Assembly: GCA_965218495.1 (NCBI GenBank)
Contig: OZ244626.1
Span: 3,410,001-3,474,000, forward strand
Length of the DNA: 64,000 nt
Reading direction: 5' to 3'
DNA from: G965218495 sp965218495
GTDB taxonomy: Bacteria; Bacteroidota; Rhodothermia; Rhodothermales; Bin80
Shown: positions 45,811 through 55,537 of the stretch, piece by piece
How positions within the stretch are numbered: position 1 is the stretch's first letter
Layout of the letters: each line of letters starts with the position of its first letter
Position numbers and translations under genes: made by a program
Notes under the pieces: model-generated
What the model saw: the letters and a program-made list of their open reading frames with translations, nothing else
What the model was told of the DNA's origin: nothing
The model's database searches: none

Positions 45811-46533
45811 TCTCCGTCAGCAGCCACGCTGACCGAGTTCGCCGACTACCTCGGGAGTACCTAGTGTTATGTCCCAGTAATACGCGACGTTAAACGTTGA
45901 ATCTTACTGAAGATCGAGTCCGCCGTAGCAACCCAAACAAACGGCGTCGCCTCCTCATTGTACGCTGCAATGAACTGCTCGATGGTCTGCTTTAACTGCT
46001 TTACGCTTGTAAACGAACCCCGTTTGATCGCGCGCCGACTGATTAGACCAAACCACCGTTCAACCTGGTTCAGCCACGATGCGGAGGTAGGCGTGAAGTG
46101 AAGGTGGTAACGAGGCCGCTTGGACAGCCACGCCATAACTTTCGGATGCTTGTGCGTTGCGTAGTTGTCCAAGATCAAGTGCAGATCCAGATCCTTCGGA
46201 GTTTCGCGCTCGAGCAGTCGCAAAAAGGAGAGAAACTCCTGATGCCGATGCCGCGCCATGCATTTCCCAATTACCTTGCCCGTGGCTATGTTGAGTGCTG
46301 CGAACAGTGTAGTCGTGCCATGGCGGATGTAGTCATGGGTGTACCCCTCTACATAGCCCAGCCCCAATGGCAACGTGGGCTGGGAGCGGTTGAGTGCTTG
46401 TATTTGGCTCTTTTCGTCCACGCATGTGTATTCTGACGAAAGTGCCAGGGTAATCTGATTTAAAGTTACCACCCTGCAGCCATGTGGACGCGCTGGGTTA
46501 GATGCATGTTTTCGGAGGTTGAATTGAACGAGT

Positions 46534-47295
46534 TTACGGATTTTCTTGATGCGTGTGGGCTGGTGTTTTCAGCAGTCGTTTTCGCATCGATTCGCCTTTG
46601 AGTTTGATGCGGTAGGCGGGTTGTACGAGCCGGTCGAGGATGGCGTCCGCGAGCGTGGGGTTAGGCATGGTCTCGTGCCAGTGTTCGACCGGCATTTGAC
46701 CGGTAGCGATCGTGGAGCGTTTCTGGATCCGGTCATCGAGAATCTGAAAGAGGCATTCCTGCTGCGCGCTCGTCACACTTTGCAGGCCCCAATCATCGAG
46801 CACGAGCACATCCAGCCGGGACAGCGTGTGCAGGACTTGCAGATAGCGGCCGCTCGCGCGGGCGAGTGCAAGTTCTTCGAGCAGGCGCGGCAGGCGGTGG
46901 TAGCGGGCCTTGAAGCCTTCCAGGCAGGCCTTGTGGGCGAGGGCACAGGCAATGAAGCTCTTGCCCACGCCGGTGGGGCCGGTAATGATCACATTGAGAT
47001 GTTGGCGGATCCAGTCGCAACTGGCCAGATCGAGCATCAGCCTTTGATCCAGTCCGCGCGGCGCGCAAAAGTCCAAATCTTCGATGCAGGCCGCCTGGTG
47101 CAAGTGGGCGCGTCGCAATCGAAGCTTCAGGGCCCTGTTTGCGCGGGCACTGGCTTCCCGATCAACCATGAGGCCTAAGCGCTCCATGAAGCTCAGCCGG
47201 TCGCTTTCGGGCTGTGCCAACTGATCACGCAGCGCGTTGGCCATGCCGTAGAAGCGAAGTTGTTCGAGTTTGTCAATAATGGGATGGTGTAGCAT
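46534..47295 (-). CDS. istB: IS21 helper ATPase IstB
   Basis: 253 residues from the ATG at 47295 (MLHHPIIDKLEQLRFYGMAN). AAA+ ATPase with Walker A ITGPTGVGKSFIACALAHKA, Walker B VLVLDDWGLQSV and sensor region RSTIATGQMPVEHWHE; DnaC-like. It assists target selection and stimulates IstA. The start lies 4 bp after the istA stop. Intact, unlike istA. Confidence 0.92.
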   Translation of the reverse strand: MLHHPIIDKLEQLRFYGMANALRDQLAQPESDRLSFMERLGLMVDREASARANRALKLRLRRAHLHQAACIEDLDFCAPRGLDQRLMLDLASCDWIRQHLNVIITGPTGVGKSFIACALAHKACLEGFKARYHRLPRLLEELALARASGRYLQVLHTLSRLDVLVLDDWGLQSVTSAQQECLFQILDDRIQKRSTIATGQMPVEHWHETMPNPTLADAILDRLVQPAYRIKLKGESMRKRLLKTPAHTHQENP

Positions 47296-48114
47296 AGGCT
47301 CAGGGCGTTTCAGGTTCAGGGTTGGCAAACAGTGATCCGTCGGCGAAGTAGTCTCCGCCGCGAAGGTTTTCATGCAGGATGGCCGGGGGATTGGCCGCGG
47401 GCGCTTCCCGCAGGTCACGCCCGCTCTTAAGCAGGGCAGCCACACTGGGATAGTTGTAGGTGCCGAGCTGTAGTGCAAGGCGAGCGGCCGCTTCCAGGCG
47501 CTCCTTTGGATAGGTGTGTTGTAGCCGTACAAGCCCCATGATCGTGCGGTAGCCGTGCTCCGGGTGCTTGCGGTTTGCCAGGATTGCAAAGGCCAGCGCC
47601 GAGGTATCAGGTCCAATCTTGCGGGTCTGGTCCAGGTGGTATTCCTGATCGATAAACTGGCGATGCCCCTTGAGCATGTGATCTTTATGTGTGCTGCGCT
47701 GTCCCCGCTGCCGCAAGCGCGCATGAGCGGCGATGAGCTTTGACTTCAGGAAGCATTCCACCACGTTTTCCGTGATGCAGACATCCACTTTCTTGCGCGC
47801 ATAGCGGTAGGGGACGCTGTAGTAGGCGTGGTCCAGCTGTATGTGGTAATCGATATGGACGGTCAGCTTCTTCCAGTCCCTGTAGGTGAACGGCACGGCT
47901 GGCAGTGCACGCATGGCGGGCAAGTCGCGCTCCACAAAATGACTGCGTCGTGAGCCGGACTTTTTCTGGAAGGGCTTGTCGTTAAGCTCTTCCAGTAGCG
48001 GGGCAATCGCTTTATTGAGCTCCGCAATGCTGAAGAACCGGCGATCGTGGAGCTTCGCCAGAATCCACCCCCCGACCAGCTTCACGGCTTGTTCCGCTGG
48101 GGCCTTATCTCAGG

Positions 48115-48477
48115 TTGCCAAATGCGAAGCAGCCGGAATCATCGTTAGCCCAAGCCAGCGGATCATCCTTGCCGGATGCCGGACGGCGGCAGCATGTCGC
48201 GGCGGCCGGCTCAGACGGCTGTGTGGAAGTCACGCATCCCTTCCATCCATGGCGCGGGCGCCGATTCCCGCGCCAATACTGCCTGACGACCGGCAATGTG
48301 CAGCTGGTGCGCTGCATCGTGGATGAGGACACGCTGCGGTGCTTGCCCAGAGCGTGGACAGACTTGCGCGTGGTAGACGACTTCGAGCGGGCATCGGCGG
48401 GCCGTGCACTCTTTCGGGCAGACGATCTTGTGGCACTGAGGTCGCTGGTGGACACACTTATGGATGATCAACAATAA
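48115..48477 (+). CDS. DUF5372-like protein of the recombinase element
   Basis: 120 residues at most. The core VTHPFHPWRGRRFPRQYCLT, then LRCLPRAWTDL and ASAGRALFRADDLVALRSLV resemble DUF5372 proteins that accompany large serine recombinases in many genomes. The start is unclear: the frame opens at a TTG 9 bp inside the element, and a GTG at 48223 just before the conserved core is also possible. Function unknown, probably accessory to excision or integration. Confidence 0.6.
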   Translation: MPNAKQPESSLAQASGSSLPDAGRRQHVAAAGSDGCVEVTHPFHPWRGRRFPRQYCLTTGNVQLVRCIVDEDTLRCLPRAWTDLRVVDDFERASAGRALFRADDLVALRSLVDTLMDDQQ

Positions 48478-48618
48478 TGCAACCGCCTGATCAAGAATTA
48501 CGCAACATCACTGCAAATGAAGCGACATATAGCCGCATTTAATCGCTGTTCTATGCGTAATTGTTGTCGCATTCCAAAGCAGTGTGTATATTCCATGGTG
48601 ATCATTACTCTTGACGGT

Positions 48619-49338
48619 ATGCCCAACAACAAAAGCGAACGCCTGCGCAAGTCCGGAACCCTCAACCCGCACCCGGAAGCGGTCTCCGATCCCCTGTTTG
48701 AAGGCAGCCCCTTCTTCGATCCGCGAGACCTCCTGCAGGTCCGCTACGAGATGATACGCTCTCATAAGAAAGACACGACCCTCGAAGAGACTGCGGCCCG
48801 GTTCGGCATGTCCGTACCTACCTGTGTGCGCGCAAAGCGCGCCTTTCGGGAAGGCGGCCTGCAGGCCCTGATTCCGGGGCGCCGCGGGCCACGGGGACGC
48901 CGCAAGATCACGCCCGAGATCCTGGATTTTGCCGAGGACTACCGGGCCACGCATGGCGCCGTCAGCGTCCGCAAACTCGCCGAGCTGATACGCGAACGCT
49001 TCGATGTGACCATCCACTTCAGCGGCCTTCACCGGGCACTGTTAAAAAAAACTCTGGAAAGCGCTCATGACGCAGTGCTCCATTGCCAGGACACCCATCG
49101 CTATGGCCGGTGGCGCCAGCGGTGGCTCAGTGGCCTGCACAGCCAGGCCATCTCCATGGTGTGCCACCATGGCCTGGCGCGCGCGCTGGTGCTTTCTGCA
49201 CGGGTGCCGGGCATCTGTGCTCCGAGCGTGCCTGCACCCATCGCACCATCAGCTCCACTGCTTAGGCAGGCCGCGTCCATGAGCTGCCATCTCATCCACT
49301 CATTGCGTGTTGCCTATGCCCAGACCCTCATCCCATAA
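48619..49338 (+). CDS. Helix-turn-helix protein of the recombinase element
   Basis: Start MPNNKSERLRKSGTLNPHPE at 48619 (upstream ATGs at 48517 and 48595 exist). A winged HTH is seen in TTLEETAARFGMSVPTCVRA and SVRKLAELIRERFDVTIHFS. After LHRALLKK comes a run of eight A's (49044-49051). In the annotated frame the protein runs on with unlikely sequence to 49338; a one-base slip on the A-run would end it at KKNSGKRS with TGA at 49068-49070, a more natural end. It overlaps the recombinase start by 23 bp in the long form. Probably the element's regulator. Confidence 0.6.
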   Translation: MPNNKSERLRKSGTLNPHPEAVSDPLFEGSPFFDPRDLLQVRYEMIRSHKKDTTLEETAARFGMSVPTCVRAKRAFREGGLQALIPGRRGPRGRRKITPEILDFAEDYRATHGAVSVRKLAELIRERFDVTIHFSGLHRALLKKTLESAHDAVLHCQDTHRYGRWRQRWLSGLHSQAISMVCHHGLARALVLSARVPGICAPSVPAPIAPSAPLLRQAASMSCHLIHSLRVAYAQTLIP

Positions 49339-51376
49339 GATCACCGCCGACCATCTCAACCGCCGGGCCTGCCTGTATATCCGCCAGTCCTCGCTTCATC
49401 AGGTGCAGACCAACAAGGAAAGTCAATTCCGCCAGTATGACCTGCGCAGACGTGCCATTGCCTTGGGCTGGCCCGAGGACCGGATTGACGTCATTGACGA
49501 GGATCAGGGCAAGTCCGGCGCCACCAGTGCCAATCGCACGGGATTCCAGGATCTGCGCGCGCGTGTCGGTGCCGGAGAGGTGGGCATGGTGCTCAGCCTC
49601 GAGGTATCGCGCCTGTGCCGGGACAATGCCGAATGGCATCAATTGCTTCGGATCGCAGCCGTGGCGAAGACCCTCATCCTGGACGAACATGGGATCTATG
49701 ACGTAAGTGACATCAACGATTGGATGCCGCTCGGCCTCAAGGGACAGCTTTCGGAGTACGAACTGCGCGGCATTCGCGAACGCATGGTCGGGGGCCAGCG
49801 CTCCAAGGCGCTGCGCGGAGAGCTCAAGCTGCCCTTGCCCATCGGGTTGGCATACACCGATGCAGACAAGATCGTATTGGATCCGGATCAATCCATCACC
49901 GAAGCGATTGCCTTGGTATTCAAGACCTTCCGGCGACTGGGATCAGCCATGCAGGTCACCAAGTGGTTCCGGCGACAAGCGATTCGCCTGCCTTCGCGGC
50001 CCCGCACGGGTAGCGGTGAAGTGCACTGGGGCGTGCCCAATCAAAACCAGATTCAGCGCATCCTCCATAATCCCCGCTATGCCGGCTGCTACGCCTACGG
50101 CCGCACGAGCACGCGCACACGCCCAGACGGGTCCGTGCAGCATACCCGCCTGCCCATGGACCAGTGGCTGGTGTGTATCCCTGATGCCCATGTGCGGTAC
50201 ATTGACTGGGAGGAATATCTGCACAACCAGGAGACCCTGCGCATGAACGCGGCGAGCTTCCTTCGCGGGGCCGAGCGTATGCCGTCGCCACGCAAGGGGG
50301 CGGCCTTGCTTCAATCCCGCATCATTTGCGGCCTGTGTGGTCACAGGATGCGCGTGAACTACAACTATTCCGGCTGCAAGGATATCAACTGGTACTATCT
50401 GTGCAAGGAGAACATTGTTCGCCGCGGCACGCGTACATGCCAAAGCATGCGCGGGGACGTGCTGGATGCGGCGGTATGCGGCTTTGTTGTCGCCGCGGTT
50501 AACCGGGAGAATCTGGCGCTTTCCCTGATGGTACGCGAGCAGCTGCGCAGCGACTTTGCCACGGCAGACCGCCAGAGAATCAACCATATTGAAGGCTTGC
50601 GGCACCAGGTGGATCTGGCCCGTCGAAGGTACATGGAAGTGGACCCGTCGAACCGCCTCGTGTCCGCGACGCTGGAGACCGAATGGGAAGCCCGCCTGAA
50701 AGCCCATGGTGAAGCTGTCAGAGAACGAGAGCGGTATGTAAAAGCCCAAATGAGCATGCCCGATGCCGAGTTGGACCAGCGCATCCTTGCGCTGGCCAGC
50801 GACTTTGGCAGGGTGTGGGACGCGGCCGGTACCACCAACGAGGACCGGAAGCGTCTCTTGGGACTGCTCATCGAGGACATCACCGTGACCCGAAGTGGAT
50901 ACCAGGTGAACGTCGGACTGCGTTTGCGTGGCGGACGCACCCACGAGCTGCCTCCGGTAGAGTTGCCCCGACCCCGCGCAACGGTCATCCGTCGCGATGC
51001 CTCGAAGCAGGCCCTGGTCGAACTGGACGCACTACTTGAAGCAGGCTACGATGATACCCGAGCCGCCGAGGAGCTGGACCTGCGCGGGCACCGGGACAGC
51101 TTGGGAGGACGGTTCAACGCAAAACGCATTCGCAACATTCGCGTACGGAATAACCTGCCCGGAGGAATCGAGCGGCAACGCGAAAAGATGCGCGCACAGG
51201 GGTACAAAACCGCCACAGAACTCGCCGCCGAACTCGCCATACACGCTACCACGGTAGGAATACGAGCCCGGGAGGGCAGAGGCATTGACCTCCACCAGAT
51301 TCCTGCCAGAAAGCGCACCTTCGCAATGTACAGAATCAGCCCCAAAACACAAACCACACCTACGGCCTCATCATGA
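49316..51376 (+). CDS. Large serine recombinase
   Basis: 686 residues from the ATG at 49316. Resolvase catalytic domain: Arg/Ser in CLYIRQSSLHQVQ, then IDEDQGKSGATSANRTGFQD, SLEVSRLCRDNAEWHQLL and ELRGIRERMVGG. A recombinase domain follows (ILHNPRYAGCYAYGR), a zinc ribbon CGLCGHRMRVNYN...CKENIVRRGTRTCQ, a coiled-coil region, and a C-terminal HTH-like part (KTATELAAELAIHATTVGIR). Catalyses integration and excision of its own element; the CTT junctions are its products. Intact, so the element may be mobile. Confidence 0.93.
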   Translation: MPRPSSHKITADHLNRRACLYIRQSSLHQVQTNKESQFRQYDLRRRAIALGWPEDRIDVIDEDQGKSGATSANRTGFQDLRARVGAGEVGMVLSLEVSRLCRDNAEWHQLLRIAAVAKTLILDEHGIYDVSDINDWMPLGLKGQLSEYELRGIRERMVGGQRSKALRGELKLPLPIGLAYTDADKIVLDPDQSITEAIALVFKTFRRLGSAMQVTKWFRRQAIRLPSRPRTGSGEVHWGVPNQNQIQRILHNPRYAGCYAYGRTSTRTRPDGSVQHTRLPMDQWLVCIPDAHVRYIDWEEYLHNQETLRMNAASFLRGAERMPSPRKGAALLQSRIICGLCGHRMRVNYNYSGCKDINWYYLCKENIVRRGTRTCQSMRGDVLDAAVCGFVVAAVNRENLALSLMVREQLRSDFATADRQRINHIEGLRHQVDLARRRYMEVDPSNRLVSATLETEWEARLKAHGEAVRERERYVKAQMSMPDAELDQRILALASDFGRVWDAAGTTNEDRKRLLGLLIEDITVTRSGYQVNVGLRLRGGRTHELPPVELPRPRATVIRRDASKQALVELDALLEAGYDDTRAAEELDLRGHRDSLGGRFNAKRIRNIRVRNNLPGGIERQREKMRAQGYKTATELAAELAIHATTVGIRAREGRGIDLHQIPARKRTFAMYRISPKTQTTPTASS

Positions 51377-52287
51377 ATCCTACAGGTCGCATCCAGACTC
51401 CAAAGACTTGTCCCGAGGTTTTCGAACGCGGGCGGGCAAAATGCTGGTGTCGTAGTAGGTAGCGAAGTCCTGGTAGGTTGGATTGAGCTCTGGATCGTAG
51501 CGGTGCGCCTTCTTGACGGCAGCCTTCAAATTGTCACAGACGATCGCCTTCGGCACAGCGCCGAAGTACGATAAGGCGCGCGCGTGCGCCGTGATCCAGC
51601 TGCACAGCGATTGATCCGGGACGGCTTCCGCATACGTGAAGTTGGAGCAGCCCAGCGTGGCTACGAAGATCTGGGCCTTGGTAGCCTTGCCCGTGACCGG
51701 ATGAATGAGGTTTACGGTGGTGCCGGCAAAGTCCACAAGCAGCTTGTCGCCCGCCTTGTGCTCCAGGCGCATGACCACCTCCTGAGACGCGCTCCACGTC
51801 TTGTAGAGTGCGCAGAAGTGGCTGTAGCTGTAGCCGTCCGGGAAGGCGGCATGGTACGACTCCCACACCATTCGTAAAGTGACGTGCTTCCTGGACATTT
51901 GCTTGTTAACCGCCTCCCAGTCCGGCTGGTACCTGGCCTTGGCCGCGGACCGGGACTCCGGAAAGAACATCGCTTCCAACACATCGTCGGTGAGCCCCTC
52001 CGGCAGCGGCCAACGCAGTCCCAACACCTCTGCACGGCAGAGGTATTTGCGCACCGTGGCTCGGGCAAGATGCAACGAGTCTCCGATCAGGCGCTTGCTG
52101 TAGCCTTCCCGGTGATAGTAGCGAAGTACGTCTCGGAATTGTCGCATGGAGGTTCGTGCTTGGGGCATCGTTGTGCGCTCGTTTGGTGGAAAAGCACAAC
52201 GAAAGCCCTCAGGCTTGGCAAAGCTCCAGCGCCCCACAAGACGCCCTGATTCGATAGAACACACCCCGGCAAAATCCGGCCGCCAGG

Positions 52288-52352
52288 GGTGGCACTTTCA
52301 ATCAGATTAGGGTGGCACCTTCAATCAGACTGGGGTGGCACTTTCAATCAGA
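52288..52352. repeat. Three tandem 23-bp repeats at the IS21 right end
   Basis: GGTGGCACTTTCAATCAGA occurs at 52288, 52311 (one C for T) and 52334, exactly 23 bp apart. Similar sequence (GAAAGTGCCA, inverted) is at the left end (46438-46447). Multiple terminal repeats of this kind are IstA binding sites in IS21 elements. Confidence 0.85.
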
Positions 52353-53065
52353 ATATGCACACGCACAACACGATCGCGTGATCGGGCGGGTTTAGATATA
52401 GCCCGGTGATGTCGCGAACCTTTTCGATAAAGAAGGGATCGCTGGACAGCTTGAACGTCCTGCTGCGATGGGGTTTGAGCCCAAAGAGGGCAAACCAGCG
52501 CTGCACTGTGCTCTTAGACACGCCTTCGGCCTCGGCCATCAGGCGAACGCTCCAAGCATTCGCATGGGCGGGCTTCTGTTGCAGCGCACGATTAATCACC
52601 TGGGCCACTTTCTCGTCATCGTGCGTTCGGGGCCGTCCCGGACGCAGCTCGTCGTGGAGCCCTTGCAAGCCACGGTCCAAGAACCGGCTCCGCCATTTGC
52701 TTACGGTGGACGCGGATACTCCCAGCGCACGGGCAACCGCAGCATTGGTGTCCCCAGCAGCGCAGGCCAGAATGGTCTTCGCTCTTTGAACCATGCCGTG
52801 GGGCATAGTAGTGGATTTCGACAAGGCGACGAGCTGGTTTCGCTGCTCATTAGAGAGAACTAGGGGCGCAAGTTTTCTTCCGCGACGCATAGACTTCTGG
52901 CATGGATGGTGAAGTCATTAATATACGTCGCTTATTAATGGGACACAACACTAGCTGCCAGACCGAGCCTGGCACTATCCAAAAGCTATCACCGCTACGG
53001 TACCTGCGCGCTCAGCTCGGTGCCGTAATCGCCGCAGATGGCGCATGATCGGTCAAAGATGCGAT

Positions 53066-53353
53066 CTAGGGCGATTCCCGGACGCCGCAATGGGCAGGCG
53101 CCGTCGCGCCGCACTCGCCCCCGCTTTGCGCTTGGGCGTACCAGCTCAGCCGAGCTGCGGCCGCACCCGATAGCGGCTCTGTCGACACGTAGACTAGGCG
53201 GACGAAGTCGCCTGCCGGCGCCGACACTGGCTCGGCCGCAAACCATCCGTTTGGCCAAGCGGCTGCATCCGCGGACCTACGCAGTCGGTGCATTGAGAAC
53301 ACCAGCGGAGCAATCTGCATGCGCTCCGTACATATTATGTCGGTGTGGTACAT
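53066..53353 (-). CDS. Small unknown protein, paralogue of 37469-37768
   Basis: 95 residues from the ATG at 53353 (MYHTDIICTERMQIAPLVFS). Shares its start, an AWPNGW(F) motif and LVYVSTEPLSGAAAARLSWY with the plus-strand gene at 37469. The last 20 residues (ECGATAPAHCGVRESP) look unrelated and may be a frameshifted end. In an accessory block with GIY-YIG, Sel1 and integrase genes. Family unknown. Confidence 0.55.
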   Translation of the reverse strand: MYHTDIICTERMQIAPLVFSMHRLRRSADAAAWPNGWFAAEPVSAPAGDFVRLVYVSTEPLSGAAAARLSWYAQAQSGGECGATAPAHCGVRESP

Positions 53354-53637
53354 AGGCAGGCAGCTGACGCGCCGGATGCCGGGAAGGAACCCACACAGTA
53401 TAGGAAAGAACGGGCATAGGCGCCCCACCCTGGCCCGCGTCTCCTAATCCCCTGCCCCTGTGGCATCATTCGTACAGGATGAAAGTGGTACCGCACGGGA
53501 AGTGGCCCTTGGGAAACCGAGGGCATTCACTCTATTCTGCCGACCTTCTAAGCAGCCCCTCCAATGCCTTGACCATGACAGCATGGGCGTATCCTTGCAT
53601 CGCGGCTATAGAACGACTGTCAAGGCGCACCTCTCGC

Positions 53638-54177
53638 TCATGGATTACCATCCGCCCCTGCAGGCGCCGGTAGCGACCCACGGCGGCGAGCCGCCTCCCT
53701 GTTGTAGCAGTCCCTACAGCGGGAGTGCAGCCCATTGAACCGGGTCCGGTCCTTGTAGAAAGCGGTGTGCGGCAGGCGATCCCGGCATAGGGAGCATGTG
53801 TACGTGCCAGGGCGCACAGGTTTATTCCGCCTGCGCCCTGCCCTGTAGCGGCGTCTGGATGTGTTGGACGGTGCGAGCGGCAAGGTGCGTGCCCCTGGAG
53901 CCAGGCGCGTCAGGCGATTGAGCGGATCGGCCTCTGCGTGGATGAAGGCCAGTTCGTGGGCGTAGGCCTTACCTGCAGGTACGTCCGCGGCCAAGATAGT
54001 AAGCTCGTAGGGCTGGCCAGCACTGAGCCGCCTGTAAAGCTCCATGTTGACGGCGGCGTGCAGCTGGCCGTGCTGACGGATGCGCACGGCGACCTCCTTA
54101 GAGGTGACGCCCACGTAGGCGCGCCCATCCGCAAAGCCGATGCGGTAGATGGTGCACGAGACCTCAGAAGTGTCCAT
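53638..54177 (-). CDS. GIY-YIG nuclease-domain protein with zinc-ribbon tail
   Basis: 179 residues. N-terminal GIY-YIG domain: CTIYRIGFADGRAYVGVTSK with the two Tyr motifs, then the Arg in VRIRQHG and a later Glu in AYAHELAFIHAE. A basic linker (SRRRYRAGRRRNKPVRPG) leads to a treble-clef/zinc-ribbon: CSLCRDRLPHTAFYKDRTRF ... CRDCYNREAARRR. Such proteins resemble homing-type or mobile-element nucleases. It lies 34 bp downstream of the mini-Sel1 gene and near the integrase, all on the minus strand, suggesting a small integrative module. Confidence 0.75.
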   Translation of the reverse strand: MDTSEVSCTIYRIGFADGRAYVGVTSKEVAVRIRQHGQLHAAVNMELYRRLSAGQPYELTILAADVPAGKAYAHELAFIHAEADPLNRLTRLAPGARTLPLAPSNTSRRRYRAGRRRNKPVRPGTYTCSLCRDRLPHTAFYKDRTRFNGLHSRCRDCYNREAARRRGSLPAPAGADGNP

Positions 54178-54211
54178 GTCTGGCTGCTACAGGCCCAGCA
54201 CATCGCCATAT

Positions 54212-54427
54212 TCACCGGCCGACGCTGGCGGCCATCCTTTCCCTGGACACCTGCATCGCCTGCGCTGCCTTAGGGTTCCCACTCTCGGCCGCACGGGTAT
54301 ACCACTCGCGCGCCCTGGCAGCGCTCCGGAGCACACCCGCACCCTTCCGGTGCAGTACGGCCAGCTGGTACTGGGCATCCCTGTCGCCGGCGCGGGCCTG
54401 CAGCTGCCCTGTGTCATGCTGTGACAT
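54212..54427 (-). CDS. Mini Sel1-repeat protein
   Basis: 71 residues: MSQHDTGQLQARAGDRDAQY then QLAVLHRKGAGV and a second repeat AREWYTRAAESGNPKAAQAM. Starts like the larger Sel1 protein at 11566 (SQHD(S/T)xQLQAxA(D)AGDR). Perhaps a deletion derivative that kept the first and last repeats. Between the integrase and GIY-YIG genes, same strand. Confidence 0.6.
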   Translation of the reverse strand: MSQHDTGQLQARAGDRDAQYQLAVLHRKGAGVLRSAARAREWYTRAAESGNPKAAQAMQVSRERMAASVGR

Positions 54428-54562
54428 ATCGATGGCGGTCTGCGGGGTGGTGAATCACCATCCCATAATAAGCCCGCGAGGATGCGAGATGCTGGAGCTG
54501 GATGCATTGGGCGGGAATTATGACAGGAAGCGGCTGTCAACCTTTCTGTATAATTCCCGCCT

Positions 54563-55537
54563 CTACTCCGCGGCCTCTGCGGCTTGCGCCGCGTAGTAGC
54601 GGGCAACAGCGCCCTTTCCGGCTCTCTGGGCGCGGGTGTAGTGTGCTGGCATAGACGACGACTTCCAGCGTCCCGCCGTCTGGAGCTCGACCAGCGAAAT
54701 ACCCATCGCAGCCAGGTCCGAGGCCATGCCTACCCGGGGAGAGTGGCCCGTGAAGCGCCCCTCTAATCCCCCATGGCGGGCTGCGTTCGCAATGCGGCGG
54801 GCTACAGTGCGACTGGACATGCCGAGTATAGACATGTCGCCGTCCGCAGACATGCGGACATCCTGCAGGGCCGCTACCGTAGCCCGGGACACATAGAGCA
54901 CCTGGCCGCGGGCGTCCTGGTCGGTCTTGCTGCGGCGCACGGTCAATCGTCCGGTACCATCCGCCACCACCTGCAGGTCCTCCCACACGAGTGCCGCGGC
55001 TTCGCTGCGCCGCAGCAGCGCATCGCGCATCAGGCACACGAGCGCGACATCGACCTTTCCGCGTCGTTGGGCAGCGGCGGCGGTTTCTGTGCGGCCCGTT
55101 GCTGTCGCACGTGGACGGCACGCCGTGGCCCTGATGGCGCCCACCATCGCGGCTGTTAAGCCGGTTGCCTGCCTTGTCCGCTGCTGACCTGCCCTGGCGG
55201 CTTTGCGCCGCAATCCCCGGAGCACGGTGGCCACCGCCGGGTGCGCTCCGGGCGTGGAATGGCCCGCCCATTCGTGGGCCTGCCTGATCGCGCAGAGCGT
55301 GGTCGCGCGCCAGGAGTGGGATTTACCCGCGCGGTCCGTCAGGTACATGGCCACCACTTCGGGCGGGGCAGGTAGTGCGGTGAACTTGTGCTCGTTTGCC
55401 CATGCCTGGAAACCGCGCCATAGCGCCTGATACGTGTGTACGGTGGTGGGAGCCAGGGCGTCTGCGAGCGCCTCTGCGACCCGGGCGGCCGCTTCGGAAG
55501 GCATGGCTTGCAGGGCTGTTGCGGGAAGTGTTGCCAT
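54563..55537 (-). CDS. Tyrosine recombinase (integrase)
   Basis: 324 residues. Core-binding SAM-like domain at residues ~20-110 (LAPTTVHTYQALWRGFQAWA), catalytic domain with Arg in MRDALLRRSEAAALVWEDLQ, the box GHSPRVGMASDLAAMG (H-x-x-R), the His/Trp in LQTAGRWKSSSMPAHYTRAQ and the nucleophile Tyr in PAHYTR or VARYYAA. Ala-rich at both ends. Intact, unlike the two related remnants near 29 kb and 34.4 kb. Could move this accessory block; no attachment site was found. Confidence 0.9.
   Translation of the reverse strand: MATLPATALQAMPSEAAARVAEALADALAPTTVHTYQALWRGFQAWANEHKFTALPAPPEVVAMYLTDRAGKSHSWRATTLCAIRQAHEWAGHSTPGAHPAVATVLRGLRRKAARAGQQRTRQATGLTAAMVGAIRATACRPRATATGRTETAAAAQRRGKVDVALVCLMRDALLRRSEAAALVWEDLQVVADGTGRLTVRRSKTDQDARGQVLYVSRATVAALQDVRMSADGDMSILGMSSRTVARRIANAARHGGLEGRFTGHSPRVGMASDLAAMGISLVELQTAGRWKSSSMPAHYTRAQRAGKGAVARYYAAQAAEAAE

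Larger units (their letters stand above)
48107..51409 (+). mobile_element. Serine-recombinase element inside istA
   Basis: 3.3 kb between two copies of the trinucleotide CTT (48104-48106 and 51407-51409); the left junction reads GGCC-CTT... as GGCCTT|ATCTCAGG and the right AAAGACTT|GTCCCG. The dinucleotide within CTT fits the 2-bp crossover of serine recombinases. Carries three plus-strand genes: DUF5372-like, HTH and a large serine recombinase. Confidence 0.8.
47300..52168 (-). pseudogene. istA: IS21 transposase IstA, split by a serine-recombinase element
   Basis: 5' part (52168 down to 51407): MPQARTSMRQFRDVLRYYHR, HTH, then the DDE core AGDKLLVDFAGTTVNL and VPKAIVCDNLKAAVKK, ending VRKPRDK. 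3' part (48103 down to 47300): APAEQAVKLVGGWILAKLHD and the C-terminal DNA-binding part (HIDYHIQLDHAYYSVPYRYA). Removing 48107-51409 restores the codon AAG and an in-frame protein of about 521 residues. The break lies near the expected catalytic Glu region, so it is inactive. Confidence 0.9.
46425..52359 (-). mobile_element. IS21-family element inside IS630
   Basis: 5,935 bp with the 6-bp duplication CACGCA (46419-46424 and 52360-52365). Ends TGTGTATTCTGACGAAAG and (complement) TGCATATTCTGATTGAAAG begin with TG as in IS21. Genes istA and istB are on the minus strand in the normal order. Net of its own passenger it is about 2.6 kb, normal for IS21. Confidence 0.88.
45867..52890 (-). pseudogene. 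IS630 transposase gene split by an IS21 element
   Basis: The 5' part (52890 down to 52360) has a helix-turn-helix domain (AARALGVSASTVSKW-like VARALGVSASTVSKWRSRF) and ends at HAIVLCV. The 3' part (46418 down to 45867) resumes DEKSQIQALNRSQPTLP and has the second Asp in LILDNYATHKHPKV and the Glu in NQVERWFGLISRR. Removing the insertion and one copy of CACGCA joins VLCV to DEKSQIQ in frame, giving about 360 residues. Inactive as interrupted. Confidence 0.9.
45864..52951 (-). mobile_element. IS630-type element, outermost of a three-level nest
   Basis: Flanked by TA on both sides (45862-45863 and 52952-52953), the target of IS630/mariner elements. Inverted ends: left GTGTTATGTCCCAGTAATA, right complement GTGTTGTGTCCCATTAATA. 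Without the IS21 insertion it is about 1.15 kb, the usual size. Contains one minus-strand transposase gene, interrupted by the IS21 element. Confidence 0.85.
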
